DNA of 64,000 nucleotides from Bostrychus sinensis (lineage: Eukaryota > Chordata > Actinopteri > Gobiiformes > Eleotridae): positions 47,581,763-47,645,762 of the forward strand of contig CM036239.1 of NCBI GenBank assembly GCA_020698575.1, in the 5' to 3' direction. Every line of letters starts with the position of its first letter. Position 1 is the stretch's first letter. Under the pieces are notes generated by a model. The model did no database searches. It was not told the origin of the DNA and was given only the letters and a program-made list of their open reading frames with translations. Made by a program: the position numbers and the translations under genes. Shown piece by piece: positions 24,484 to 39,632 of the stretch.

Positions 24484-27400
24484 TGAAAATAAAAAAAATG
24501 CTGAAATAGCATAATATGGACACCTTTTTCTTACAATAAAACAAATATATTACATATAAATATTGTTATTTTTCCAAAGTGTATAGTATCAGGCCTTGTT
24601 ACTTTAAAAGCTGAGATTTCTTAACCTCAAGTCATTTTAGACAAGTCTGGTGTTACTGTTTTTTTAGTGTGTGTATTATAATTATAATGATTCATGTAAA
24701 TTGCATAATATGACTAATTTGTGTTAAAAATGCCAACAGAACTGAATAAATCAATGAATGTTTAAAATCTTTAACATCCACATTCCTAGTGCTTGCTATA
24801 AAGGAGATTTGACTGTTGTATTAGTTGAGCCAATTGTGTCAGAAGGTTATTATTTCTTTAATAAAAACTAAGAAAAAGCTTTTTATGTCCAACTGTATAA
24901 CTGTATGGTTTTTTATTTTAATTCAGGATGATGTGAATGAGCGCTTGACTATACAGATACATAGTGAGAAAAAGTCAAGTATATTTTTATATTGCATTTA
25001 CAGAACATCTATATGATATCTTTGAACATTTTATAAATTGTATACCAAAAATACTGGCAATAAAAACAAGCAGTAAGGAATCAGTCTTTGTATGTAAAGC
25101 TTTGCAATATTGTCTTAAATAAAATGTGTCTTAAAATGTCTTAATATCTGTAATTGGCAGACCCAGTAGGAGAACTCAATAATGTGCTACACTTAGAAAA
25201 AAAGTATTTTCACAAACATCCATTACAAGGAAAAAGTGTTAAGTGATATTACTGACTGTTTTTTCTGGAAAAAGGTATTTGTATTAGCCTGCATGTAAAC
25301 TGATAAGACTTGGGACACTTGAAATAATTGGGGTTTCAAGACAAAAAAAAAAAAAAAAATTGTGTTTGCTATGTAGTTTACCTAAGTGGCATTTGTACCC
25401 AAATAGTTAGAACTTTATAACCAACACTAATGTCCTGGCAGTAGATATGTACGCAAAGGGAAACCATACATGACAAAAGCAGTTTGTTTTATATGAAGTA
25501 TACTTAAAACTAGTGAAAATGAGAACAAGATTTATAAGAATAATTTAACCTCTGTTTCAATAATAAAATGAAAACATTATTATAACATTAAAAATAATAC
25601 GAGTAGAACGTTGTGAACAGCTTCTGAGTTCTTTTATAAATAAATAATTAGAAACTATAGCAGAAGTCCTTTTTACAGTTATTTTGTAGACGAGTCTAAC
25701 ACAGTAAATGTCAACATAGCCAGTTAAAAAGAAATTGTGAAAAAGTTTGGTATCAGATGAACTGTTCAATTAGACAATACATTATTAGGATTTAAGACTA
25801 TAGTATGTGGAATACCGCAAGGTTCTGTGATTGCTCCAAAAATTATTTTATTATTTTCATTAATGATGTTTGTAACCTTTTTGCTTTGATTGAGATTTAT
25901 AATGTTGGCAGATGATAGAAAGGGAACATAAAGCTGCTCAAACCTGGTTTGATATTAACAAATTGTCTCTTAATAGACCATAATTTATGTTTTTGGTAAC
26001 AAAAGCAACAAAAAAGAGATATTATAAGAGTTTTGATATGAAGTTGTTCTGGGTTGTGACTGATACTAGGCTAACATGGAAACAGTATATTAATTACATA
26101 AAGGTAAAAATATCAAAGACCCATGGTATTTTATCTAAAACTGATAGATTTACTCAATTCTAGATTCAAGAAATTCAAAGCGTTTATTTATTTAAAAGTG
26201 TGTTTCCCTGTGCAGTAAAATTCTTTCTTTGCTGTCCACACTGAATGTCACATAAATCTATGGTGTATAATAAACAATAATAATTTACCAATAGGCAAAA
26301 AGGCATTTTTAAATTGCATGCGAATACGATAGAAATATAAAATATGACAACTATGCAAAATATAATAGAAATACTTTATACATAAATGTGTGAGGTACTG
26401 TGCCACATTAGCGGTGTGCAGTCAGTGGTGAATGAATGACTTACATGTGCTAACTGTCAGATGTAAACAGTACATTTACATTACACAACACTGTAGAGAT
26501 GAATATTTACTGCGCCAGAGATCAGAAAAGGAGTAAAACCATTTACGGAATAATGTGTAATTTTTAATTTTATTTTACAAAACTGAAATGTCCCAACTTG
26601 TTTTAAACAGTTATATGATCTGAATAAACCCTGTGCTATGGTTTGAAGATCACACCTTGTATTATTCGACTTACATTATAATAATAAGAAGAAGAAAAAA
26701 CAGGTGAATTGTTAATAAATACACATTTGGTGTGTTATTGTCTAACATCAAGTGTTTATGTGCATTTATGACAGATATATTGTGCAGTGTGACTGAAACA
26801 AGTAAACTCATCTTGACTAAGTGTATACTTTATCAAATATTTATCTAATTCCACTTGGACACACGCTCGCTGAACTGAGTCACTTAACATTTGATGAGGA
26901 AAAAAATACACCTTATAGATGCTTAGGTCTCATTTTCTAAAACTTTGTAGATGAGTGAAAAAGTTGTACTTCACACCAGTGCAGTGATGGACCGCTCACT
27001 ACACAGTGACATGTTAAAGTACAGCAGTAAGAGACACTCCTGCTGCACAACACTACACAAACATCACAGATGTTAACAACAGTATTACATTTATTCAGTA
27101 AAAGATCAGTTTATGTCCTCATCTAGTAAAATGTAAAAACAGTGACATACAATCAAAATAACCTTTCTTTCCTCTTTTTAAATGTAAACCATATAATACT
27201 TTACAGTTTATTTTCATTCAGCTCCAACAAACCATTATCAGTACAGTGGTAAGAAATACTACTGCATTATCATAAACCCTTTTTAAGTGTAACAACAGAA
27301 TAACATTTATTCAGTAAAATCTGATCAGTTTGTGTCCTCATCTAATACATTGTCCTCTTTTTTTTAGTGCTATATATATCTCTTTAATTGATCCACTTTT

Positions 27401-28404
27401 CAAACTAGCGAAATGAGCCACCACCAAAATATGTTTTTCCCTCTTTATTATCTTTCTTTATTTTTTAAAAATGAGGTCTACATCTCTTTACATTAATGTA
27501 CCCAGTGCCTTACAAACTAGTGCATTTTTGTTTACAACTATAGCCGTTAACACTACTAACTACATTTGTCTAGATTTAAAAACAGTGACACACTATCAAA
27601 ATAACCTTTTTTTTTTTTTTTTTTACATGGAAAATAACTAAGAGAGAAAAGCGTCAAATTTAAGTAAAGACCTCTTTTCTGGCTAAATATAACACATCCT
27701 TAAGGTTTTGTTTTTTTTACACAAAACGCAGTTTTACACAGTTTTGTATTACCATGGGGGCTAAAGCTAGTGCTTATCTTTAACTCTTATTATCACTCTT
27801 TATCACTAACATGTTTTTTGTAAGCTTTTTTTTTTTTCTCGTCAGATGTAACTCTATACTATGTGTTGAAAACCTTTGATTACATGGCCAACATACACCC
27901 AATTACAGATATTAAAAAAATGTTTCATATGATCATAGTGAGTGGGTTTGTGACATCTACAACAGTCATAGTTTTAAGACGTTCATTAATTTTTTAAGAC
28001 ATTTCTCCTTTATAGTTTTTGAACAACTGCCATTGTCAGCATCCACAGGTCACAGTTACCACTTAACTCTGCGGGGAGGGCATCATTAGACAGCAGACTA
28101 TTGCATTCACAACTCTCCCGCAAACACATGGGGTTATCTCTGCAGACAGAAGACCAATGTATTGACTGTTCTCTCGCAAAAACATATAATAAACCTCAAA
28201 CAGTACACAATTGTATCTGCTACAGAACTGAAAAAACAAGTAGAGCTATCTTTAGAGGACATCTGACTAGGGAGGATGTACTGTGGACACGTGAACAAAG
28301 GGTTAGGGGTAGGGAGGGGCATGGGTCAGGGGAGAGGCATGGGTCAAGGGGTCACTGAGAGGTCACAAAGAGGAGGGGGGCCATAGGTATATTATTATTT
28401 ACTA
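24484..28404. other. AT-rich stretch without genes
   Basis: No host gene recognised. It contains the decayed RT at 25,790-26,165, homopolymer runs (A17 near 25,343; T20 near 27,607), and imperfect internal repeats at 27,060-27,610, where CAGTAAAAGATCAG, GTCCTCATCTA and ATCAAAATAACCTTT words recur. These suggest decayed mobile DNA. Confidence 0.5.
25790..26165 (+). pseudogene. Decayed non-LTR (L2/Rex1/Jockey-type) RT fragment
   Basis: With frame switches the plus strand gives GIPQGSV, an LMMFVTFL-like stretch, LADD, LSLN-type context, and then LTWKQYINYIKVKISKTHGI. In functional relatives these are the conserved IPQGS block, the (F/Y)ADD catalytic box and the TWKxHIxxxxxKIxKxxGIL block, in this order and at this spacing. 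Stops and frameshifts are frequent, so this is an old dead copy. Confidence 0.6.
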
Positions 28405-30727
28405 CTGATATACACTTCAGCAGCAGTGATCCTTGAGGAGCTTGGCTATCAACCAAAGAGCAACCATAAAGATCCATATCCACCATGGAAAAGAAGGTTA
28501 GAGGCTAAAATCAAGGTAACTCGGAGAGAAGAGCCAACTGTCAGAGGTCCAGAACACACAACAACAGTGCACAGTGGCACAGCAACCTCCCTGAACAAGA
28601 ACCAGTAACCATCACAGTGGCAGACATCCAAGAAAGAGTCTCAGGTATGAAAAACTGGACAGCACCAGGGCCTGACATGATCCACACCTACTGGCTGAAA
28701 AACCTAACTTCACTCCATGAGCGTCTGGCAGCACAAATGAACCAGCTGCTAAAGGATGGGACCCACCCTGAATGGCTAACTGAAGGCCGGACAATCCTGA
28801 TCCAGAAGGATCCCCTGAAGGGAACAGCCCCATCCAACTATCGGCCAATAACCTCTCTCCCCACCACATGGAAGCTCATGAACACAGAAGGGCATTGGTA
28901 AAAACACCAGAGGAGCTAAACACCAGCTGCTGGTAGATAGAACAGTGGCTCAGGATTGCAAAGCCAGACACCCTAATCTGTGCACCGCCTGGATTGATTA
29001 CAAGAAAGCCTATGACTCAATGCCACACACATGGATCATAGAATGCTTGGAGATGTATAACATCAACAGGACTCTTCATTGCAAACTCGATGAGGCAGTG
29101 GAAGACCACCCTTGAGGCCAACTGCAAGCCAATTGCACAAGTGTCCATCAAATGTGGGATATACCAAGGAGATGCTCTGTCCCCGCTGCTGTTCTGCATA
29201 GGTCTGAACCCCCTCAGCCAGATAATCACCAAGACTGGCTATGGGTACCGACTCAGGAACGGGGCCACCATCAGTCACCTCCTCTACATGGATGATATCA
29301 AGCTGTACGCCAAGAGCGAGAGAGACATTGACTCACTGATCCACACAACCAGGATCTACAGCAATGACATCGGAATGTCATTCGGACTTGAGAAGTGTGG
29401 GCGGATAGTGACAAAGAGAGGGAAGGTAGTCCATACAGTAGGGGTCCCACTCCCAGACGGCAGAATAGCAGACATTGAGGACAGCTACAAGTACCTTGGA
29501 ATCCAACAAGCAAATGGCAACCTGGACCAGGCCACAAGAAAAGCAGCCACAGCCAAATACCCCCAGGTAAGGCAAGTCCTAAGGAGTCAGCTCAATGGCA
29601 AGAACAAAGTCCGGGCAATCAACAGCTATGCCCTGCCGGTCATCAGATACCCTGCGGGAATAATAAGCTGGCCAAAGGAAGAGATTCAGACCACAAATGT
29701 GAAAACACGAAAGCTCCTAACCATGCATGGAGGGTTCCACCCCAAATCCAGCACCCTGAGACTGTTCACTAAGTGCAAAGAAAGGAGGCAGAGGACTGGT
29801 GAGTGTCAGTACCACTGTCCAGGATGAAACATCCAAGATCCTTGAATACATCAGGAAGATGGCCTCAATGGATGAAGTTCTCAGTGAATGTCTCAGGCAG
29901 TGGAAAACAGAGGACGAGGTGCTGGAGGAACCATCATGGGAGGAAAAGCCCCTACATGGGATGTACCATCGACAGATAACTGAAGTGACTGACATCGAGA
30001 AATCCTACCAATGGCTAGAAAGGGCTGGACTGAAGGACAGCACAGAGGCACTGATCATGGCTGCACAGGAGCAGGCCTTGAGCACCAGAGCAATAGAGGC
30101 CCAGATCTACCATACAAGACAAGACCCCAGGTGCAGACTGTGCAAAGAGGCCCCTGAGACAATCCAGCACATAACTGCAGGCTGTAAGATGCTGGCAGGG
30201 AAAGCATACATGGAGCGTCATAACCAAGTGGCTGGTATAGTGTACAGGAACATCTGTGCAGAGTACAGTCTGGAAGTCCCGAGGTCAAGATGGGAAACAC
30301 CTCCAAAGGTGATAGAGAATGACCGAGCTACGATCCTGTGGGACTTCCAGATCCAGACAGACAAAATGGTAGTGGCGAACCAACCGGACATTGTGGTGAT
30401 GGACAAACAGCAGAGGAAAGCCGTTGTGGTTGACATCGCAATACCAAGCGATTGTAACATCAGGAAAAAGGAACATGAGAAACTGGAGAAGTACAAAGGC
30501 CTCAAAGAAGAACTTGAGAAGGCCTGGAAAGTGAAGGCAACAGTGGTGCCCGTGGTCATCGGAGCACTCGGGGCAGTAACCCCCAAACTGGAAGAGTGGC
30601 TACAGCAGATCCCAGGAAAAACATCAGACATCTCAGTCCAGAAGAGCGCAGTCCTAGGAACAGCAAAGATACTGCGCAGAACCCTCAAGCTCCCAGGCCC
30701 GAGGACCCGAGCTCGCCCGCGAGAGGA

Positions 30728-30729
<2 letters not shown>
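28405..30729 (+). pseudogene. R4/Dong/Rex6-like LINE, internally deleted copy B
   Basis: Starts inside the N-terminal region (YTSAAVILEELGYQPKSNHK; the first bases match element C) and runs to the 3' UTR at a TA tract. Seen in order: a deletion of roughly 0.3 kb after KVTRRE; MKNWTAPGPDMIHTYWLKNL; RTILIQKDPLKG and NYRPITSLPTTWK (RT motifs 1-2, kept only here); a second deletion joining WKLM to NTEGHW; then, after a frameshift, NSMRQWKTTLEAN, YMDD at about 29,289 and LEKCGR. Another frameshift near 29,790 is followed by the 351-codon frame (29,799-30,854), with finger CRLCKEAPETIQHITAGC and endonuclease PDIVVMDK/VVVDIAIP. That frame runs on into the TA repeat as YIYIYI. The copy is defective. 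Confidence 0.9.

Positions 30730-30811
<82 letters not shown>
30730..30811. repeat. (TA)n microsatellite at 3' end of element B
   Basis: About 80 bases of nearly pure TA directly after GAGAGGACAAA. Confidence 0.95.
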
Positions 30812-30813
<2 letters not shown>

Positions 30814-31204
30814 TAAATGGTAGAAATATAATTGAGTGTTGTAATATTAAGTAAGCATAAGCAAATTGTGTAATAAGAAGTAAATGAAATCAGAAACCAA
30901 GAAGTATGATTGTAATAATTGTGTATATAATTGATAAATTGCAAGGTTACTCATAACGTTCTTCATTACTTTCTAAAATTAACCTCATCATTTGATTTAA
31001 AGAGGGCTGTTTATGCTCGGAAGCCATCAAATCTAACTGAACTGGAGATGTTTTGCAAGGAGAAATGTTGAAAAATACCTCCATCCAGAATCCAGACTTT
31101 TGGGGGAAGTTTAATTGATACAAATATCAGTATTGATCATTTTCTTTGAGTATATTTTTTTCAAGGAAAATATTATTGCCCTTAAAGACATATCACACGA
31201 CTTA

Positions 31205-31854
31205 TGGTACGTTCACACCGGACTTGAATCTGACATCAAATTCGTGTCATTCGTGTCTAGTTGCACACGTGACCATTTTGAATTCACTTGCGTCATTAGC
31301 GTGAGTGAATTCGCGTCATTCGCGCATCAAATTTGCGCGAATAGGGCAAATTGTTTGCTTCATTCACCTGAAATGAGGGGCATGGCCGCTAGGGATACTC
31401 CCAAATGAGCCTGTCTCAGTTTGGTCACCTGTGTCCCGTGTGGCTGTGGGGACCTTTCCCCAGGACACTACTGCTGTACAGTAGTGCTAGTCTAGTCACA
31501 GGCTCTGTATTTTCTGTAGTTTTGGAGAGTGCAATAATGTAACCACATCACTGCTACAGCAGGTCCCTGAACGTGGCGTGAATATTTGCCAAAGTTCACA
31601 TTTTTCAACTTCCGCAACCAGAGTGTTGGACGCGAATCTGCATTGTTCACTTCATCCACCAATTTGCATCTTTGCCTATTTGCGGGACTTGCGCGTCAAA
31701 CGTTCAATTTGCGTCGTTCGCGCGATTCGCGGTGCGCTATTTGCTTCATTTGCACCGCAAGACTTTTATTCGGGCCTGATCACGCCTTTACATAGACTTA
31801 ACATGTAAATCACTCACGCCAGAAGCCTCATTCGCGTTCGGTGTGAAAATACCA
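31205..31854. mobile_element. PIF/Harbinger-like MITE, 650 bp
   Basis: Inverted ends TGGTACGTTCACACCGGA (left) and, reading inward from the right, TGGTATTTTCACACCGAA. TTA precedes the left end and TAG follows the right end, close to the TTA/TAA target duplication of PIF/Harbinger elements. The interior is rich in TTCGCG and GCGTCA words and has no transposase frame. It lies in the presumed 3' flank of the NXPE gene. Confidence 0.65.
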
Positions 31855-32341
31855 TAGTCCAATATGCTTTTAGGGGGGGGGTAATCGATACCCAAATGAG
31901 TACTGCTTGACTATCAATATATATCAATACCGCAGTATCTACACTGTCCATCACTAGTGACAATTTTTTTCTAGCACAATGGGGACCGATGCTGTCAGAC
32001 ATTTTTGACTTGCAAACTCAGCAAGAACGGCGCTTGGTAAAATGGCAGCAGAAAGCCTTAAATTACAAACTGCTTTCAGTCACAAATGACTGTCAATAGC
32101 AAGCTAAAATTACAAGCAGTATATTAATCAAATAGCATTGACAAATTAATCAAACTAGCAAAGTCTAATGTCTGTGAGACCCTATGCAGCTGCAGCTAGT
32201 GCCATGGTTAAGACCATTACAAGGTATCAGGTACTTGTAATTGTATTGATATGGGTGAGTACTCAAATTCTTGGAAAACCGGCAACAGGACAGCCCTACT
32301 TCATACTCCCTCCTTTTTTGAGCTTAATTTCACAATCTTCA

Positions 32342-32904
32342 TTATAACAACCAGTCTTCCTTTATGGGACATGTGTAGGACAGAATCCCATCAATCATGA
32401 GTTTGATGATCTGAGGCTGAGGGTGGAGTTCGTAAGGCCGGTCAGAGGCCTGTACCATCTCCCAGGCCTCCAACAGGAGAACATCCGTATCTTTGAACAC
32501 TGCCCGGAGCACCTTGTCCCGCTGGAGAGTGTACCAGTCACTGTTGGTCAGACACCCACGCAGATTCATATCCTTCATGTTTCCTGTTCGGACAATAACT
32601 TTTGTGCCTGGAGCTCTGTTTATCAGACGTTGTATTGCTTTGCGAATGGTCATGAGCCGCTGATAGTAGACCTCCAAGGGGTAATTGCCGAAGTGAGCCC
32701 AGACACCTATGAGGACAACAGTGTTAGGTCCACCGGTCAATCTGTCCACTTCATTTGCCACATACTGCAGCTGGAACAAAAGGATATTTGAAATGCGGAG
32801 GGGAGGGCCGTGGCAGCGGAACGTCAGCAAAATGTCATTGGTGTAGTCTATGGCCATGAATGGGCCACCTTGAGCTGAACTGTGATGGTCAAACTTCTGT
32901 AGCT
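32342..32904 (-). CDS. NXPE-family last coding exon
   Basis: C-terminal half of the PC-esterase domain of an NXPE family (NXPE3-like) protein. Seen: ELQKFDHH, GPFMAIDYTNDILLT, FRCHGPPLR, YVANEVDRLTGG, VLIGVWAHFGNYPLEVYYQR, a KVIVRTGN strand, SDWYTLQRDKVLRAVFKDTD, LLLEAWEM and LHPQ, then YTCPIKEDWLL and a stop. The acceptor is CTTTTTCAG, just upstream of 32,904. Its first two bases complete a codon begun by the single leftover base of exon 36,230-36,424, so the two splice in phase to make Lys. The exon is intact here and broken in the left copy. Its length and position match the final exon of vertebrate NXPE genes. Confidence 0.9.
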
Positions 32905-33276
32905 CTGAAAAAGAAAAAGGGACACAGTTGGAATACATTGATAGCATTAAGATATTCTCAAACATCATTAGTCAAGGAAATGAAAACACAAGTACAACAA
33001 CAAGTAAAATGCATTAATCAAAGTGCATGCTAGTGTGTACTAAAAATAAATAATTGAGGACACAATAACCATTCAAAAACACAAAACACCTTGTCCAATA
33101 GACTCACACTCTAATTTTTTAAGAAAGAACGAAATTTTCCAACTGAAATTAGGTCCGACGGCTTGAGTTCAGACTGGAGCCAAGTGGACACTTGGCCAAC
33201 CTGATTTCACTTAAAATTCACAATGGTGTGTGAGGTGACTGCACACCATGTTTTTTGCTGCAATGCTTACACATGT

Positions 33277-33312
33277 ATGTGTGTGTGTGTGTGTGTGTGG
33301 GGGGGGGGGGGG
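33277..33312. repeat. (TG)n plus G-run microsatellite
   Basis: TG repeats followed by about 14 G, in the intron between the two NXPE exons. Confidence 0.95.
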
Positions 33313-33922
33313 TTCGCATCATGTGTGTGTACACACATATATTGAATGTGCATGAAGAGATGTTTTTCATCATAAAAGCAATGGTGAGTGTCACTAGCTG
33401 ACAGACATAAATGACCATGCAAATATAAATATTTGTATTTGAACAGCTGCCATGGTTTGCCCTCCCTGGTAGAGAGGCTTGTTTCACAGCACAAATCCAC
33501 AGTCTTCTTCTTTCTGAGTCAGTTTTCTCCAAAAGCCAAGTCTTGTCCCTAACCTGAGTAAACAGTGGCTTCAGCTGACAGTGAGTGGAGTAAAGTTAAA
33601 CCACTGTCCTTGCCCCCCAATGGAGCATTGCCCTCCAGGTATGACGCCACTATGAAAACTATCAATATTCTTAGAATAAACTAAAAAAAAAAAGTAAGTT
33701 CCTTCCAATTTAAAGAAACAGTTTTGATTGGTGAGGTAGAAATGACTGAACTCCAGTGGTACTTTGTTTTTTCTGGGTGGCTGAAATGTTTCTACTGGTT
33801 TCTATGAGGACTGTATAATTAACCAGTTAATGTTTTTATAGTGTTTTGGTGTGACTGTACAATAATAAAAATGTACTTTTGAAATGTCTTTTACATTTTG
33901 TTCAAGAATATCTTTTACACAG

Positions 33923-34313
33923 TAAAGGACCTTTCACATAGGATGCGGCGGGCGTCGAGCGTGGCGGTAAATTCCATTGTTTTGTATGTGAAAGTGCAGC
34001 GCTAGAGCACAGCCACTGCTGCCGAGCTGAGTGGCGCGCTGGAGTTAAAAAAAAGTTCAACTTGGCTACAGCGCGCTGCTCGGCACGTCCAATCACAGAG
34101 AGAGCCTGAAAGGTTTGTTCAGACAAAGTAGAAACTGGATGTTTACTATTGTCATATTATAAAGTTAGCCGAGCTTACAGGGATGTAGCCCTCGTGCTGT
34201 GATGAGAGGATTATGGTGGTCCTGAACATTACTTTCACTGAGAGGGTAAAAGACTATCACTCAGCTCGGCGGTGAGTAGAGCGCCCGCCGCATCCAATGT
34301 GAAAGGAGCTTTA
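33923..34313. mobile_element. Non-autonomous TIR element, 391 bp
   Basis: The left end TAAAGGACCTTTCACATAGG and the reverse complement of the right end (TAAAGCTCCTTTCACATTGG) form an inverted repeat that continues with a perfect ATGCGGCGGGCG, about 30 bp in total. It is CG-rich inside and has no coding frame. Target duplication could be TA or TAA. The superfamily is uncertain. Confidence 0.65.
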
Positions 34314-35416
34314 GCCTGTAACTGTGAACATATTAGTTGCTATGTGTTAAAAAAACAACAACAACAATATAGCAAGGAGCTGGACCAGGTTTCTACCCTT
34401 TTGCTGACCTAAATGATGAAACTCCACAAACTTTCCAGGAAGTCATTCTACAGCCAAAGTGACCTTTCTGATAATCCTGGGCCACAAACAAAGGTCCCTA
34501 TTGGTTCCCTAGGCACCTCATGACAGCTCAAAGTTGACTTAAAGACCTCATAAACACCTCCAGCTAAACATTACCAAAATGTGACAACACTACGTCCTTT
34601 TGAAACTGACCAAGTACTGAACTCTTGTTTATGACTGGACTTTCCAAAGATGACCCAAAGCATGGGCCAACACTGCCATCTTTGTGGTCGATGACACAGT
34701 TAGTCTCACGGGGAGACAATTAAATTTCTCTACTTCTCTGCTCAACAAGGTGACTTTGTTTGCATTCATGTGTTGCTTTCACAGGACAATAGCACAACTG
34801 TTTTATGAAGACTTACAATCATTGTATTTAACAACTGTTGGGTATTTGTTTCATCCACTGTTATTCACCAGTGATATTTGTATTATGTTATCATGAAACC
34901 TTTTCTCAGTATGAGTGTAAAATGTCTTAAAACCTAGCTAATGGAAGTGGAGTATTTGAATGTGTGTCCTTGGGGATGACACTTAGTAAAGGTCATCTGA
35001 TGTCCATACATCTTGCTGCGAGCAAGTGACCGCCCCTTTTGGCCCTCATTTAAATATGCCCACTCATCCACATTCTCGCTACCTTTTTCACTTTGTTCCA
35101 TCCTTCTCTCCTCTTCGTTCTGTTTCGTTTTGTCGCTCTTGGTTTTATCTTCTTGTTATTTTCCCGGTGGTAGTTTTATTTTAACACCTCTTGTCTCGTC
35201 GACGACTTCTATAGTTTCAAACCACCTCAGTATTTGTTTTGCTTTAACTAAATTTTTATTCATTTTTTATAAGTATCATTTTTGCAGTTTATTTTGGAGC
35301 CTGCCGCAGCATCTGCCAAGCGTTCGACACAGCGTCTGTCCTGACAACAGCTGTTTGATAAGTTTTCCCTTTTAAAGTTCGAGCCGCTGTGAAAAGCGTC
35401 CAACCTAACTTTCATC

Positions 35417-35797
35417 TTGGCATTAAAAGGACCTTGCCAACGCTCCAAGACTTTGACGCTGCCTCACGCTGTACAACAGCAACTCCTTCCCATAGCGACG
35501 CTCACGATCGCTGATCAGGGAAGTATAACCACTGGCACTGGCGCTGTAGAGCTTCCAGAGGACCTGAGATCCCAGGACCTTGTGGAGGAGCAACCGACAC
35601 CACCCTGTGGCTCGGAGAGAGACCGACGCCGTGAGACTCCACCAGCAAACGGAGCCCACTCGTCCGTCACCACCCCTCCTCCTGCTCCAGATCACCGCCA
35701 AGTAAGCAGTGCGTTTATGACAACTCAGAGTTTGCGTCAAATCTTAGGAGTTTATTTTTCACCTTTTAATACCTTACAATCGCCCATAAAATTATAA
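35417..35797 (+). other. Unidentified 126-codon frame, GC-rich
   Basis: The frame reads LPHAVQQQLLPIATLTIADQ, then VEEQPTPPC, a basic DRRRETPP and a Ser/Pro-rich SSVTTPPPAPDHRQ, followed by a good donor-like CCAAGTAAGCAG at about 35,696. No domain is recognised. The surrounding 35,000-35,740 is a CT-rich, then CG-rich block with a promoter-like look, perhaps a transposon leader or a first exon. The frame is broken in the left copy. Confidence 0.25.
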
Positions 35798-36229
35798 ACC
35801 ATGCAAATGCTCCACTACAATTAGCGTCATTAATCCTGCATAGCTGTCTTATTCAAAGCCCATCCACTTGACGTTACCTGTGCCTTTCAGTACACTATTT
35901 TACCTAAATCATGTTAAAAACTTTATGCTTAATGAAAGTTAAGTGTTCTCAATCTCTGTTTACGGAGTCCCTGCTGGTAACCCTCCCTAGACACTGGTTT
36001 TGACTGTTTAACTGAAATTATTCAGTCTAAGACTGAACATTGAGCTAAACACCTAACCCTTGTCTCTATGTCAGCATAATAAAACAAATATATGCTACAA
36101 CAACTTCATAACAACTAATAAAATCTCTACAGTTTCTTCTCCAACTGCACCAACTTGGTATCCATTTATTAAATACAGGTATGCTTTAATTTATTCTGGT
36201 AATCTGTATAAAAATAAAGTGCATCTTAC

Positions 36230-36424
36230 TTGGTAGTGTTTTTGTGATGTATTCGTAGTACTGTCTCACAGTGGAGTCTCCAAACAGATGCAGCTGTTTT
36301 CCCTTCAGACAGGCAGTGATGACCGAAGCATTGTTGAACTGGCGGACTGTAGTGCCCCCTAGTGGTATCCATTGGTTCTTGTAATAATAGCCAGAAGGTC
36401 CAGGCCTCACCTCCTTTGAGTTAC
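36230..36424 (-). CDS. NXPE-family esterase exon with GDS motif
   Basis: Internal exon of an NXPE protein. The frame gives NSKEVRPGPSGYYYKNQW, VRQFNNASVITACLKGK and HLFGDSTVRQYYEYITKTLP. The GDS serine is the presumed nucleophile of the PC-esterase (GDSL-like) fold. The acceptor TTGTTCAG precedes 36,424 and the donor GTAAGATG follows 36,230. The exon takes two bases to complete its first codon and leaves one at its end, matching the acceptor phase of both last exons (32,904 and 19,531). It does not join in phase to the exon at 51,754-52,049, which leaves two bases, so an intervening exon is expected. Confidence 0.85.
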
Positions 36425-36498
36425 CTGAACAATGGACGAGATAGATTCTACTCATATATATATATACTACCTACTTATTATTATTATTGTATATATAT

Positions 36499-39525
<3,027 letters not shown>

Positions 39526-39632
39526 GCGGCTGGGTAGCTCAGTGAGTTAGTCAACCGACCTTCACACAGGGGACCGAGGCGAATACCAACTTCCAGTGTG
39601 GGTCCTTAGGCAAGACCCTTTGCGCTATTGCC
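39526..39632 (+). other. tRNA-like head at the 5' end of element D
   Basis: Starts directly after the TA tract with GCGGCTGGGTAGCTCAGTGA, which is like a tRNA 5' half with an A-box (TAGCTCAGTGAG). About 30 bases on, GACCGAGGCGAATACC is a weak B-box-like word. GTGGGTCCTTAGGCAAGACC follows, a phrase familiar from tRNA-derived fish SINEs. It could act as a pol III promoter or be a SINE caught at the element's end. It is not a functional tRNA gene: no acceptor stem closes. Confidence 0.5.

Noticed and set aside
39526..39600. Functional tRNA gene
   Set aside because: An A-box-like start exists, but the B-box is weak, no acceptor stem closes and the sequence runs into SINE-like and LINE sequence.
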